From Stercorarius parasiticus (taxonomy: Eukaryota > Chordata > Aves > Charadriiformes > Stercorariidae), in assembly GCA_013396915.1 (NCBI GenBank), contig VWZL01000361.1, positions 173,202 to 237,201 on the forward strand: a stretch of DNA of 64,000 bases. Reading direction: 5' to 3'. This document shows, in pieces, positions 27,581-38,704 of the stretch (position 1 is its first letter; the number at the start of each line of letters is the position of its first letter). The notes beneath the pieces are model-generated. The model did not search any database, was not told the DNA's origin, and worked only from the letters and a program-made list of their open reading frames with translations. Made by a program: the position numbers and the translations under genes.

Positions 27581-28298
27581 TAAATCACAGTTGTATAAGC
27601 CATAACATGTCCATGCTGGGAAAAAAAAATAAATTAAAAAAAAAAAATCAATCTTTGTAAAATATGTTGAATCAATTTATGCTATTATAAACTTTTCATT
27701 AATTATTGTAGAACTGCTTCAAAAAGAATGACCTCTAGAATACAACAAATCTGAGTTCAACCTCACTTCAAATCAGAAAAAAATGAAATGAGTTTAAAAA
27801 AAAAAAAAAAGAGTAATATGGCTGATATTCTGCCACAGCACAAAACTAAGGAGCTTAAATTCTGTTGATACCAATGCATAATTTTTGTAAGAAATTAGGG
27901 CAGTTTCACTAGCATAAGAGCTGATATGTCAGGATAACACAATTATTTATATTATATAATGAGTTATAAAGTGAAAAACCACTAAGTGCATTGGTTTGCA
28001 GAAAAAAAAACAAAAAAACACGAATGAGCAAATACATAAAGCCCAAGCAACATAAAGAAAACCTACATTTCAGGTCATGCTTTGCCAACACCATCCTCAG
28101 ATGCCCAAAAAGTGCCTTGGCTACATTAGAATCAGAACTAAAGCAGTGGAAAAAAAAGGTAAACAGTTAAAGGCTGTACTGATTCAAAGTCTGCAAGCTT
28201 CGCAGAGTTTTTGTGAAAGCTAGTGGGCATTCCTCAGATAGGAATTTGCTGTATCTATCCCAGGCCCCTTCAATTAACATATTAATTGACAGCATCGC
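27363..28298. repeat. Copy 1 of ~936-bp near-identical direct duplication
   Basis: Starts GTGCATGGGGTTGTTCC and ends GACAGCATCGC immediately before the N at 28299. It contains the inner end of the 26749-27580 CR1 plus about 720 bp of unique AT-rich intron. Differences from copy 2 that I saw are A12 versus A11 (27636), G versus A (27821) and A versus G (28151). Confidence 0.95.
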
Positions 28299-28299
28299 N
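28299..28299. other. Single N, assembly gap of unknown size
   Basis: One N sits exactly between the two copies of the duplication. This marks a contig join rather than a base-call ambiguity. Confidence 0.9.
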
Positions 28300-28517
28300 G
28301 TGCATGGGGTTGTTCCCTGCCACAGTGCAGGACTTTGTACTTCCCCTTGCTGTACCACATGAGGTTCCCGTCAGCCCAATTCTCCAGCCTGTGGAGGTCC
28401 CACTGGACAGCAGCACACCCAACTACTCCCGTTTTGGTTTGGTTTTTTTTTCCCCAACTACAAACATGCCGAGGGTGCACTGTGCCACATCACCCAGGTC
28501 ATTAATCTTAAACAGCA
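28300..28517 (-). mobile_element. CR1 fragment repeated by the duplication
   Basis: Identical to the inner end of the 26749-27580 CR1. It starts abruptly at the N, so it is not an independent insertion. Confidence 0.9.
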
Positions 28518-29234
28518 TAAATCACAGTTGTATAAGCCATAACATGTCCATGCTGGGAAAAAAAAATAAATTAAAAAAAAAAATCAATCTTTGTAAAATA
28601 TGTTGAATCAATTTATGCTATTATAAACTTTTCATTAATTATTGTAGAACTGCTTCAAAAAGAATGACCTCTAGAATACAACAAATCTGAGTTCAACCTC
28701 ACTTCAAATCAGAAAAAAATGAAATGAGTTTAAAAAAAAAAAAAAAGAGTAATATGACTGATATTCTGCCACAGCACAAAACTAAGGAGCTTAAATTCTG
28801 TTGATACCAATGCATAATTTTTGTAAGAAATTAGGGCAGTTTCACTAGCATAAGAGCTGATATGTCAGGATAACACAATTATTTATATTATATAATGAGT
28901 TATAAAGTGAAAAACCACTAAGTGCATTGGTTTGCAGAAAAAAAAACAAAAAAACACGAATGAGCAAATACATAAAGCCCAAGCAACATAAAGAAAACCT
29001 ACATTTCAGGTCATGCTTTGCCAACACCATCCTCAGATGCCCAAAAAGTGCCTTGGCTACATTAGAATCAGAACTAAAGCAGTGGAGAAAAAAGGTAAAC
29101 AGTTAAAGGCTGTACTGATTCAAAGTCTGCAAGCTTCGCAGAGTTTTTGTGAAAGCTAGTGGGCATTCCTCAGATAGGAATTTGCTGTATCTATCCCAGG
29201 CCCCTTCAATTAACATATTAATTGACAGCATCGC
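28300..29234. repeat. Copy 2 of ~935-bp near-identical direct duplication
   Basis: Begins immediately after the N with the same GTGCATGGGG as copy 1 and ends at the same GACAGCATCGC, after which unique sequence continues. Left unique flank joins only copy 1, right unique flank joins only copy 2. This is the pattern of two overlapping contig ends placed side by side. Confidence 0.95.
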
Positions 29235-29792
29235 TCATGATTCAGCAAAAAAGTTTATCAGATTTATAACATTAATCAACAAATATGCAAATTTCAGCGT
29301 ATAAGCACTGTTTAGAAATATCAAGCCACAGAGCAGCAGTAAATCAGTATAACTCACTAAAACCGAGTTTTATGCCAATTTACAACAAATTTGGCCCACT
29401 GCATTTACACTACTACACTCTGTAATTCTTTTACTCAATTACTGCTGACATTGCAGATAATTATATTATGAACAACTTTAAAACAATTTAGGAAGTGAAG
29501 AAGCCCTCAAAAGGAGGTGAAGTGCCATAAGAAGAATCCAATTTTCTCAACATCTCATCTTCAGAATGAATCTGAATATTACTTTATTATGAATAACACT
29601 GCTAAGAATTAGGGCAGACTTAATTATAACTGCTACAAGAAGTTGGTAGGATAACAAGCATCTTTTTGATTCAGGAGCAGATACTATTGGTGATAATTAT
29701 ATGACAAAAATCAGTCTTGAGGTTCTAAGTACTGGGAACAGAAATGTTATCTTTATCTTAGAAACTGCAACTACAGATGTTCACACTGTTCT

Positions 29793-29816
29793 AAATGATG
29801 TTCGCGCACATCATTT
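29793..29816. repeat. Perfect 9-bp inverted repeat with CpG-containing loop
   Basis: AAATGATGT-TCGCGC-ACATCATTT. It lies in otherwise CpG-poor DNA. Confidence 0.85.
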
Positions 29817-30170
29817 CGGAGGAAGTTTCTGATAGTTTTCCTTTTTACAATAAATGCTCTTCAGTAGCTGTTATTTAAAAGAAACAGAACTTCAGGTGTG
29901 GCCCTTATTCAGCCGAGCTGAGAGAAAATTTGCTCTGACAAGGAACTGTAAGCGCTCACATGAAAGAGGAGACAGATCAAAAGGGACATATATGATGGAA
30001 AGAATCACTGGGCACAGATGGGGACCCAAAGCCCATACTCCTGGGTCAATTTCCACACCCCAGAATGAAGACCCTTCCACCAAAAGAAGATACAAGATTG
30101 CTTTTTGCCAGAATAAGAGCAGCAATGACAGCAAATTTAGACTATAGGCCTGGTTTCAAAACAACCTGAG

Positions 30171-30208
30171 TCAATTTATAAAGTTTAGATCAATTTATAA
30201 AGTTCAGA
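30171..30208. repeat. 19-bp tandem duplication
   Basis: TCAATTTATAAAGTTTAGA followed by TCAATTTATAAAGTTCAGA, one mismatch. Confidence 0.9.
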
Positions 30209-30854
30209 TGGAAACCAAGTAACACGTGATAGTTTTAGCAGTCTTGCTGTGAACACTTCAGTAGGTTCAGATCCAAAAATTACTGGAACTAAAAATAAAT
30301 GTCCCAATCTGCAAACTACAGACACCATGGCTCTGACATCAGCAAGTGCCGAGTACTCAGATGGATAGTGTGATAATTTCCAAATGAGACCTTTCTATTA
30401 CATAAAATAGTTTCTAGAAATTGCCAGCAGGCAGCTTAACATGCAAAAACCAGATAAAGAACAGCCATTTGCAAGTTATGTGGGTAAGGGGTGTTGACAG
30501 TTCGCAGCAGCTTCACTTAGCTAGATGTTGCTACATGTCTGCAAAGTCACTGGTAGGCTGGGCTGCAAATTTCTGGCAAAATGATTTCCGGCAAAGTATG
30601 GCAGTTATCAAAATCATTTTGCATGGGGAGGCAAATCAGACAAAACCTTCATCAGAAACAAAGAGTTAAAAGAGAGATACACAAAGCAGGGTGTGCAAAC
30701 AGGTGACTCCGAGCAACCCGTAGCCTAGTATTAATAGCATTCCTGTGGGAATCAACAATTCATTCCATTGGACGGGTGACATTTGCAACAGGTATGGGGA
30801 TTTCCAATGTGTCCCAGGTAAACGTTTAGTGTAGATTCTCTCTCGAGTTTTATT

Positions 30855-30873
30855 AAAACAAAACAAAACAAAT
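30855..30873. repeat. (AAAAC)n microsatellite
   Basis: Three AAAAC units followed by AAAT. Confidence 0.8.
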
Positions 30874-31681
30874 AAACCTCGAATGTATATTTCAGTGCAT
30901 AAATGGCTAGTATTTTCCCAAGACGGAATACGGTTTTCTCTCTAGATCTGATTGTCATACTCAATTAACAGGATCTAAGTATCCCTTTTTCCTCCTCCTT
31001 CAAAGCTCTTCAAATTGAGAAGAAATGCAGGACATTAGTGAAGATTAAGCTCTTATCCATCAGCCTTAAGTTTATTTCGGGTAATTTCATGATTGCTCTT
31101 GTTGTTATTCACTTCAAAATATTCCTGAACTCTTACTTGCAGGTTTTGTGGTCTCAAAACCAAACCAAATCTGTCCCGATAGGATTGAATCTAGAGGATG
31201 TTTTACCACATTCTTTAGGAAAACATCACAGTATAACATAGCACTTAACTTCATTGCCATCAGCCAGCCATTTAAAAGCTGATGAAATGGTGTAGGAATT
31301 TCCTTTGAGCGCCTTTTTAATGTCTCTTGCTTACGCAAACTGAAGAACTCAAGAAAAAGCTTCAGCAATTGATTAGTCAAAGACTTTTATCTCAGCTCAT
31401 CACACTCTCTCTGACTGCCAAGAGTAAGAAAGCCACTATCCCATTTTCTCATTGGTAATGAAATATATACCATGACAGCCTTAATTTAGTAACAGGAGGA
31501 GGAACTTACAGCCCACAGGACACACACAGACTGTCAGGACAATAAATCTGTTCCAGAGCCTGCATACCATCCCTTCCTCCTAAGTGCCCTTCAAGTGCAG
31601 GCCCCAGGCTGGAGGAATAGGCCAAGTGGCCACTAGCCCCTTTCCAGTGCTATTTTGCCTGAAAGCCCAGCTGTTCCTCCC

Positions 31682-31717
31682 TGTTAGGTAGCAATCCATT
31701 GTTAGGTAACAATCCAT
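31682..31717. repeat. 18-bp tandem duplication
   Basis: TGTTAGGTAGCAATCCAT followed by TGTTAGGTAACAATCCAT, one mismatch. Confidence 0.9.
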
Positions 31718-34700
31718 GAGAGTCAGTTCAGATGGGGAAACCCTGGACCTCTGCTTGTGCACAGAAAGCCCACGCTGGGTGTAACCACATGGCAGGAGGG
31801 GAGGAGGTCACGGCATATAATTCACTTCATCTACCAGAACAAGATATGCGGTCTGCTCCACCAGGGTGATTAGGCATGATTTACAGCATAACAGTAGTGA
31901 CAACAATACCTTTCATTAGCGTCAATTACAATACTCAAAGCTGCAGCACAAGCTATGACTGGTTTCTTACGCATTTGTGCTTTCCGTCTTTCCTACCTTC
32001 CCCATAGCAACACATTCTGAGACCTGCTATGTCTCCTGCCGCTCTGCTCTCCTTGGGCTTCTCCTCCAAATCTTGCCCTGCCTGCTTGTGTGATGACATG
32101 TGGCATCTGGTTCACAGCTACACATGTGCTGATTAGTGAGAAAGTATGTAAGCAGCGGTCAGCCAGAGAGCAACTCTGGGAAGTCCGCTTTTCTCTCCCC
32201 TATCCATTTCTTCAGTTTTCACAAAATAGGTAGGAACCAAGTACCTTTGAGATGTCTACCATTCTGTTAAGCTACTGATCAAGTTCAGCTATGTTTAAGA
32301 AGTTAATGGGAAGGCTGACTGAGAGACATGCGGTAATTTCCTTAGAAAAAGGATAGCCAGTTTTCCTTAGGAAACCAGGCTAAAAATTATGTCAAAGGTA
32401 ATTGCAAGGCATCCCAGTCTGGTATTAGCATGTAGAGGCTGTTAATTTCTCACAGTGGAGACAACTAAATAGTGCATTATTAAACACTTCCTTATCAGGA
32501 TAAAGACTATCCTTAAATTAATGTATTTTCCTATATACAACTCCCTGCTCATATACAGTTTCTTCTGTAAACCTGCAAGGAAGACTGGGCTGGCAACTTC
32601 AGTAATCCAAGCAATTAATCTTGGCCCCTGGAACAGCCTTGTATACCTTTATGAGTGCCCCACAGATGTTTGATACTCACAGGGTTGTACAGGTATACCA
32701 CATCTGGATTTAAAAATACATCCACCCTCTGTTTGTGGTGGGGTTTGCATAGTCCATGTCAAGGACTGGGAGTGATCCGTATGCTTACAAAGCCAGAACT
32801 GGAAGCCTTGCACAGCTGTTAAGACAAACGTTCAGATTTTATTATGGCAGAAGATTCAGGTGACATACGTCAGGCAGAGAAGTGTGGTCAAGGACAGGCA
32901 GTGGTCAGTCCCCAAAGCAGGACTTCATTACTACCACGGCTTTGTTTATCAATGGAGCTTCAGCTCAAACTCTCATTCCCATTTTGGAAGTGGAATTGTT
33001 CTCCGCCTTTCAGAGGCACAGCTCTGTTAGGACACCCACAGTCCATCTGAATTTCTCAACTTGGGCCTTTTGATGTGTCTGATATTTACAGGGACAGAAT
33101 CGCTGGCTTTGCTTGTCATCAATAATACATCTATCCTATGAAGACCAAGAAGACTGTGATATAAAAAAAAAAAAAGGAAGAGAGAAGTCCATTTCTCTTT
33201 CAACTGCGTGAAAAAACACCTTCCTTTTGGACCTGTGTGGATATATGCGAAGAGAGAGAGAACGCAGCCTTTGAACAGTAACTGGTATAAATCTTTCTCC
33301 TCTGATCATTTTCCCCCTCTGACTCACAAATCTCCATCTACCAAGAAATGAGTGCCTAATTCTCACAAGGTATAACATGCACCTAGAAGGGAGGCACAAT
33401 TAAAAGAAGGGAAAAGAGAGACAAATTTATGTTGGAGCCACTTCCTTAATGAACAGAGTACTTTTCTCTTCTTATACATTGTAATGCGTATCAATAAATA
33501 ACAGGAATAAGCAACAGGTTTGAATAGAACATAGATGAATTTAAGTTTATGCAAGTAAAGTACCTTATAAGAAGTCTGGATTGAGAAAGATGTTGAGAAG
33601 GGTGCTTTTCAGAGAGACTGCTTACATTTTATTGTTTAGTGAGACCTGGATCTGCTGTAGATGGGTATAAAAACCAATGAGAAACTGTCTTTCACACCTC
33701 CAGCCTTGCACAGTCTTTTTTTTAAAAAAAAAAAAAGTTAGGGCAAGTGAGACTCACGTCTTATTTGTGTGTGTGTTTTTTAAAAAACAAGGAGAATATC
33801 CAAATACAAAAGGCAATAAAGAAATACTGAGACCCAGGAGGGAGGCAGGGAGGGTAGGCTTTATTCTACCCCATGATCTGCCCTCAACTCCTGTTCTTCT
33901 GCGGTCATTCTGCTCTGCTGCACAGCATCACCTGATTTTCAGACCTCACATACTAGCTTCGGTTTTTGCTGCTGAGTTTTGCTGCTGCCCAGAGAGTGTC
34001 AAAACGTGTGAGGTGGTAAAGGAGAAGTCCTGAAGGTCCCTCCAACATGTGACTGGAGGTGGGCTCTTGCTATGACTCGTGAAGTAGTCCAGCTGGCTGT
34101 ATCTAGCACATGAGGGCTTGGGGCAGGAGTGTTTCCAAAGTGATAAATCAGGGTAGCAGGCAGCTGAACAGTCAGCAGATGAGGCAAAGACCCTCCATCG
34201 TGTACCAGACAAGTCTTAGTGGATACCTACGTAGCTATGCTGAACTAGGAAGTGATATATATCGTGTGTTACTAAAGCCATGTGTCCTGGGAACCAGAAA
34301 GGCAGATTCAGTTCCTTCAAGGTCAGAGTGCTTGTAAGCTCAAGGCTTGCATGGGTTCTTAATTTTTGTCACCTTTCAAAATATTTCCAGCTTTTAGCTT
34401 GAGGCTGGTAACACTCCTGCTTACCTTAATAGCTGCTTTTCCTACGTCAGCTGCAAAGTTTCTTTATCTTTCCAAGGACTTTGCTTTCCTTATCTGTTTC
34501 TGTTCTGCCTTGGGAGTCTTAAATCACACTGGCAGCTAATCTTCTTGTATTTTTGTTTTGGTTGTGGGTGATGTAAACTCCTGCTCATGCCAGCTACTGG
34601 TCACTTGGTCTACAGGATAGAGGTGATACTGCAGCATTCCAAATGTGAAAACAGTCACAGCACCACGTGCTGGGAGTCAGCCCACAAGCGTCAATCATGT

Positions 34701-37700
34701 GGGTCAAGGTGGCATCAATGGGAATAAGGGGTATGACCCTTCCATCTTCCCCCTGCATCTCCGTTCTTCCCTGGATGTCTCAGTCACCTTGTACCATGGG
34801 ATCTCTCCTGCCACAAAATCCAGCACAGCCATTACATCCCATAAGCACCACCACAGTCATATACCCCAGTGTCACAGGCCTCTGGACCCAATATAACGCT
34901 CCATCTTTCCCATACATCAAAACCAAACAAGTCTAGGAGAAATCACGATGTCTTGGACACATCAAGTTTTCAGCTGGAGCAGTGCCACCCTGGTGACTTG
35001 GTTTACTCCAGGCAACAGTCTGGGGACAAATGCAACAGTTTATCTTGTGTCCTCCAACATAAAACACTTCCACAAACTTCTAGGTGGTAATTGGAGAACA
35101 GCATCCAAACCTGTCTCTTGTTTCTCTGCTCCCCCTGGTGGATGCCAGCCCAGCATTATCAAAATGCCTGCTTGGGTAGTGCTGCTGGGGAGCTGCACAC
35201 AGAAGGTGAAGTTATAAGACAGTTATTACGGTAAAGTCGTTATACAGTCTCCTTAAAAGCTTATTAATTACCACTGCTAATTCTTACCAAAAGCACCACT
35301 GCTCATTACAGGGACCTAGCAGATCAAAAAGCAGATCTAGGAAGAGAGTTTCTGAGTTACAGACTTCAGCGTCAGCAACCATTGACATCTCCAGCCAATA
35401 TCCAGATCATGCCGTCCTGACCAGACCATACGCCCACGACCAAATACTCCTGAGCATCAATAAACAGCCACTGCCAATGTTTGTAGATACATGGATGCTG
35501 ATCCATGCACAGCTATTCAAAAAGAAAGTGATCACAGCTCCTATAATTGTGAACTTCATATTTGTGCAAAGAAAGACAGTGGATATATCAGATCTGTTGC
35601 ATAAAGTGTGGGCCAAGAAGTTAATGGCTTCTATGTGTCTAGTTATCCCCTTTTGACAAGGAAAAAAAAAATAATCTGCCATTCTCCATATTCTGCTATA
35701 TTTTTAAATGTAATTCAAACTGGGGACTCCCCTGTCTTTACTAGACAAATAAATTAAACGCCAGTGAGAATGGATTTTAAAAATCTATATTTTAAGGATT
35801 GCAGTAGTATGACTATTCAAGACACAAAAGTACTTATAACTGCTCACTCAGTGCAGTACTGCAAACAAGATACTACAAACTTTCAGTTCTCTCTTTAGAA
35901 AGGTATTCAACCTTTTTTAGACCAATCTTTGCTTGTTCTTGGTATCTTCAGAAAAGAGATAGTAAAATAACTGTATAAGAAAATCAAGACTATCAGAACA
36001 CTTTTTAATTATGGAGAGATCATGCACTATACTTATTTGGGGTGTAGAGAGGGGGCTTGGTTTTGTTTGGTTTTTGCTTTACATCGATTATTACTGCAGG
36101 AAAAGTACAACTGAAATGATTGAAATAATCACATTCCTCCTTTTATGTTTAAACGTGTTTCAAGCTCATATCTAGATGTTGAACAAAATCAAATATAGAT
36201 CTCTTCCTAATTTTCCAAGCTACAGAACAATAAGTACTGCATAGTAGAAAACAAGATCTAATACAAGAGGTGGCAACTGGGATTTCATGCTGCTTATATG
36301 TATTCACATAAAAAGATATGCAATCACAAGGAAGTGTGACTCATTTGACACTGGAGAGACATTTTCTTTTTAACTATGCATGAAAGGGACAGTATTGCCA
36401 TACGCTGCTCTAACAGCGGTGAATCAGAAGTAGTAAGGGAGTCACTGCATTTTACAGATTGTAGCAGTCATGCTCAAAAACAAGGCCTGGTTCTTCTGTC
36501 TGTAAAATCAGTTCACACAAGCCCAGCATTGCCCTACACACCGCCTGAGATTCAGCCACCAGATTCCTAATTAAGACATGCCAGATTAGACATGTGAAGC
36601 CCATTTCACTCCCCAAAAGGCAACAGGGGCAGCAAGATCTTCCACTAGTGTCCAGTAAACAAGAAATGAGGAAAGCCCATGCTTGCCAGGCAATCACCAG
36701 CACTCAAGACACACCAGTCAAACTTTGTCAAGGAAGCACTTGAAGATCACTACATACAGAAGACCTTGATGAATCACACACGCAACCCATCATACAAAAG
36801 ATGCTACTGCCTCATAAGCCCCAGTTTGCACCATAATATCAACACAATCCCAAATTGAATAAAAACACCACAGTGTTCTTATTTTCTTACGTCTTCAGAC
36901 AGTAATTGCCATGTTCTCTCTTATCTTCCCCTCCTCTGCATAGCTCTTAAACACACATGGGGCTTCCTTCCTTTATAAAACTAGACAGTTACAATTTACT
37001 TTGTAACAACAATTTGTTTGTATTTCCATCTATAAAAGCCCCCCAAAATGCCACATTGTACATTAATTTCTATACTGTTGAAATACAAGGGTTCTGTAAT
37101 GTTTACAAAGCCATTTAAACTACATTAGCAAAGCTATTTTGCTAAATCACATTTTCCAACTCATCAGTCCTTATTATGCTATATACAAGCTCACTTCTTT
37201 CAAGAGTCACCCCTACACACATAATCAAATCATGCCATTTGAAACGCTGTGACATTATTTTGTCATATAAAATGGTTGAAATTATCTTGATGATGGCAGT
37301 GTAAGGATTGCTGCTAACCCAGAATTTGTTATGAGAAGTAAAAGCTGAAAAAGAGTTAGATCTCTTGAAATTATAGATTTCAAATATCAGAGAGACAAAG
37401 TGTTTAAAAGCTTTTAGATACCGCAGGTCATCGTAAAAATTTCTGAAACACTTGTCCTAAACCATTTCAATAGAAATATTAAAGAATGAAAATGTGCTAT
37501 GGAATTACAGAATTGATTTATATAGACTGACATAAACTCACTTTATGGTAACATGTTTTTAAATGTCAAGCAGTATAAACAAGATATCTGAAATTACTAC
37601 CTAATATAAATGACTTAAATAAGTACCTTCTAAATAACGATTTTATGAAGACTGAAATAAGTTTGACAGACTGAGGTATAATCAAAATCACTGCAATCAG

Positions 37701-38532
37701 AGAAATTTATCCAAAGCAAAAACCGTTCTATGCTTGCACATGTGTTCATTTAATAGAAAAGTAAAGCATGTTTTGTTTCAACAACAAAAAAAGCTCAAAA
37801 AACACTTGGAAAAAATCAATTCTGCCATTCACTTTGCTTGTGCTGGGCGCACCAATTATACATTTTGGTCAAAGATCCAGCGTGTGCACATGGCTTCTCT
37901 ATTTTATCTCATTTTGAGAAAATTATTTTCAGAAAACATGCCTCCAAGAAACATCTGACAACTGCACATCCACATGACTTTAAAAAAAAAAAAAAAGAGG
38001 AAAATCCAGCAATAGATACATCATACATCACACACTTTACAACAACAGCAATCGCTGGCTTGCAAGCCCCTGGCCAGAATCCTTCTCCTTGGCAAAATAA
38101 ATTAATGCTAGACAGTTCTCAAGACATTACATCAACAGAAAAAGGTTTAGCTCTCCCTTGCATCAATAAAGCACATCATCTGACCTAAAGTGCATGTCTT
38201 CATCACTGAACCACTTTCAAATGAAACAATACCAACCTTCAAAGAAATCTTCATATAATGAGCTGTCTCTGTTGACCATTTTGACTAGTCACAGTATTTG
38301 TATCTGTCTAGTCCATAATCTTTTAAGAAGGCTAATGAGGTCTGAGAAGCGAAAAGACAAGTCCAGTCAGTATTATTTATGGACCTCTTTTTTCACTCTT
38401 GTTCAGTACAAAGATACGCCGCATCGCAGAATCTTCCAGCATCAATTTCTCTCACCAAACCCACACTGCAGACTTAATCTTAACAAGATACCCTTCTCAA
38501 GGATAAACAAAGTAAACCCATATTCGTCAGAC

Positions 38533-38704
38533 CTGAAAGATGTTTTCACCAATGCCTCAGGACTGTCCACTGGTGGTAGTTCATCCGCTAGGATTTCTTC
38601 AGGAGGTCTAGGGTCACTGATGATGGTTGGCTTTGGTCTTTCCTTGAGGTTGCCAGTCAGCCCACCGATAATGGTGTTCCACAAGCAGTTTTGTGATTTA
38701 GACC
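38533..38704 (-). CDS. PDE1C: PDE1C internal coding exon, 172 nt (partial gene)
   Basis: The next coding exon of the same minus-strand gene. Seen: a long pyrimidine tract ending in TTTGCAG, then 172 nt, then CAG followed by GTCTGA. The spare C from the 51-nt exon plus GG makes an Arg codon. The frame then reads SKSQNCLWNTIIGGLTGNLK and continues through a Pro-rich basic stretch to PRPPEEILADELPPVDSPEA and LVKTSF, ending with AG of a split Arg codon. PPEEILADELP and LVKTSFR are hallmark strings just before the conserved PDE1 segment LRSLVKQLERGE, which lies in the following exon outside this window. Known: the PDE1 N-terminus holds calmodulin-binding and autoinhibitory segments. Inference: the Trp-containing amphipathic stretch CLWNTIIGGLTGNLKER may help regulation. 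The donor is weak after the GT. Reading through it adds about 30 codons before a stop near 38442. Confidence 0.95.

Larger units (their letters stand above)
1..38532 (-). other. PDE1C: PDE1C intron downstream of the 172-nt exon (partial, runs off the left edge)
   Basis: Begins at the donor after 38533 and continues to the window's left edge. The next PDE1C exon should start with a base completing Arg and then encode LRSLVKQLERGE and DLKKNLEY-like strings. I looked for its reverse complement and for the alternative short-isoform first exon and found neither. The intron is therefore at least 38.5 kb as assembled, though about 0.94 kb of that is probably duplicated by assembly. Mobile elements and simple repeats within it are listed separately. 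Confidence 0.8.
29235..38532. other. Intronic stretch, no gene or recognisable mobile element
   Basis: AT-rich. It has two-copy tandem repeats at 30171-30208 and 31682-31717, a hairpin at 29793-29816, an (AAAAC)n near 30855-30873, and A runs near 33167, 33721 and 37980. The 34640-35220 part is somewhat G+C-richer, with overlapping plus-strand open frames of at most 89 codons. I recognise none of them. Confidence 0.6.

Noticed and set aside
28300..28517. Independent second CR1 insertion
   Set aside because: It begins exactly at the N with a sequence identical to the interior of the neighbouring CR1, so it comes from the duplication.
1..38532. Next PDE1C exon (LRSLVKQLERGE) and the short-isoform first exon
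   Set aside because: No reverse-complement match for either was seen. They are presumably beyond the left edge.
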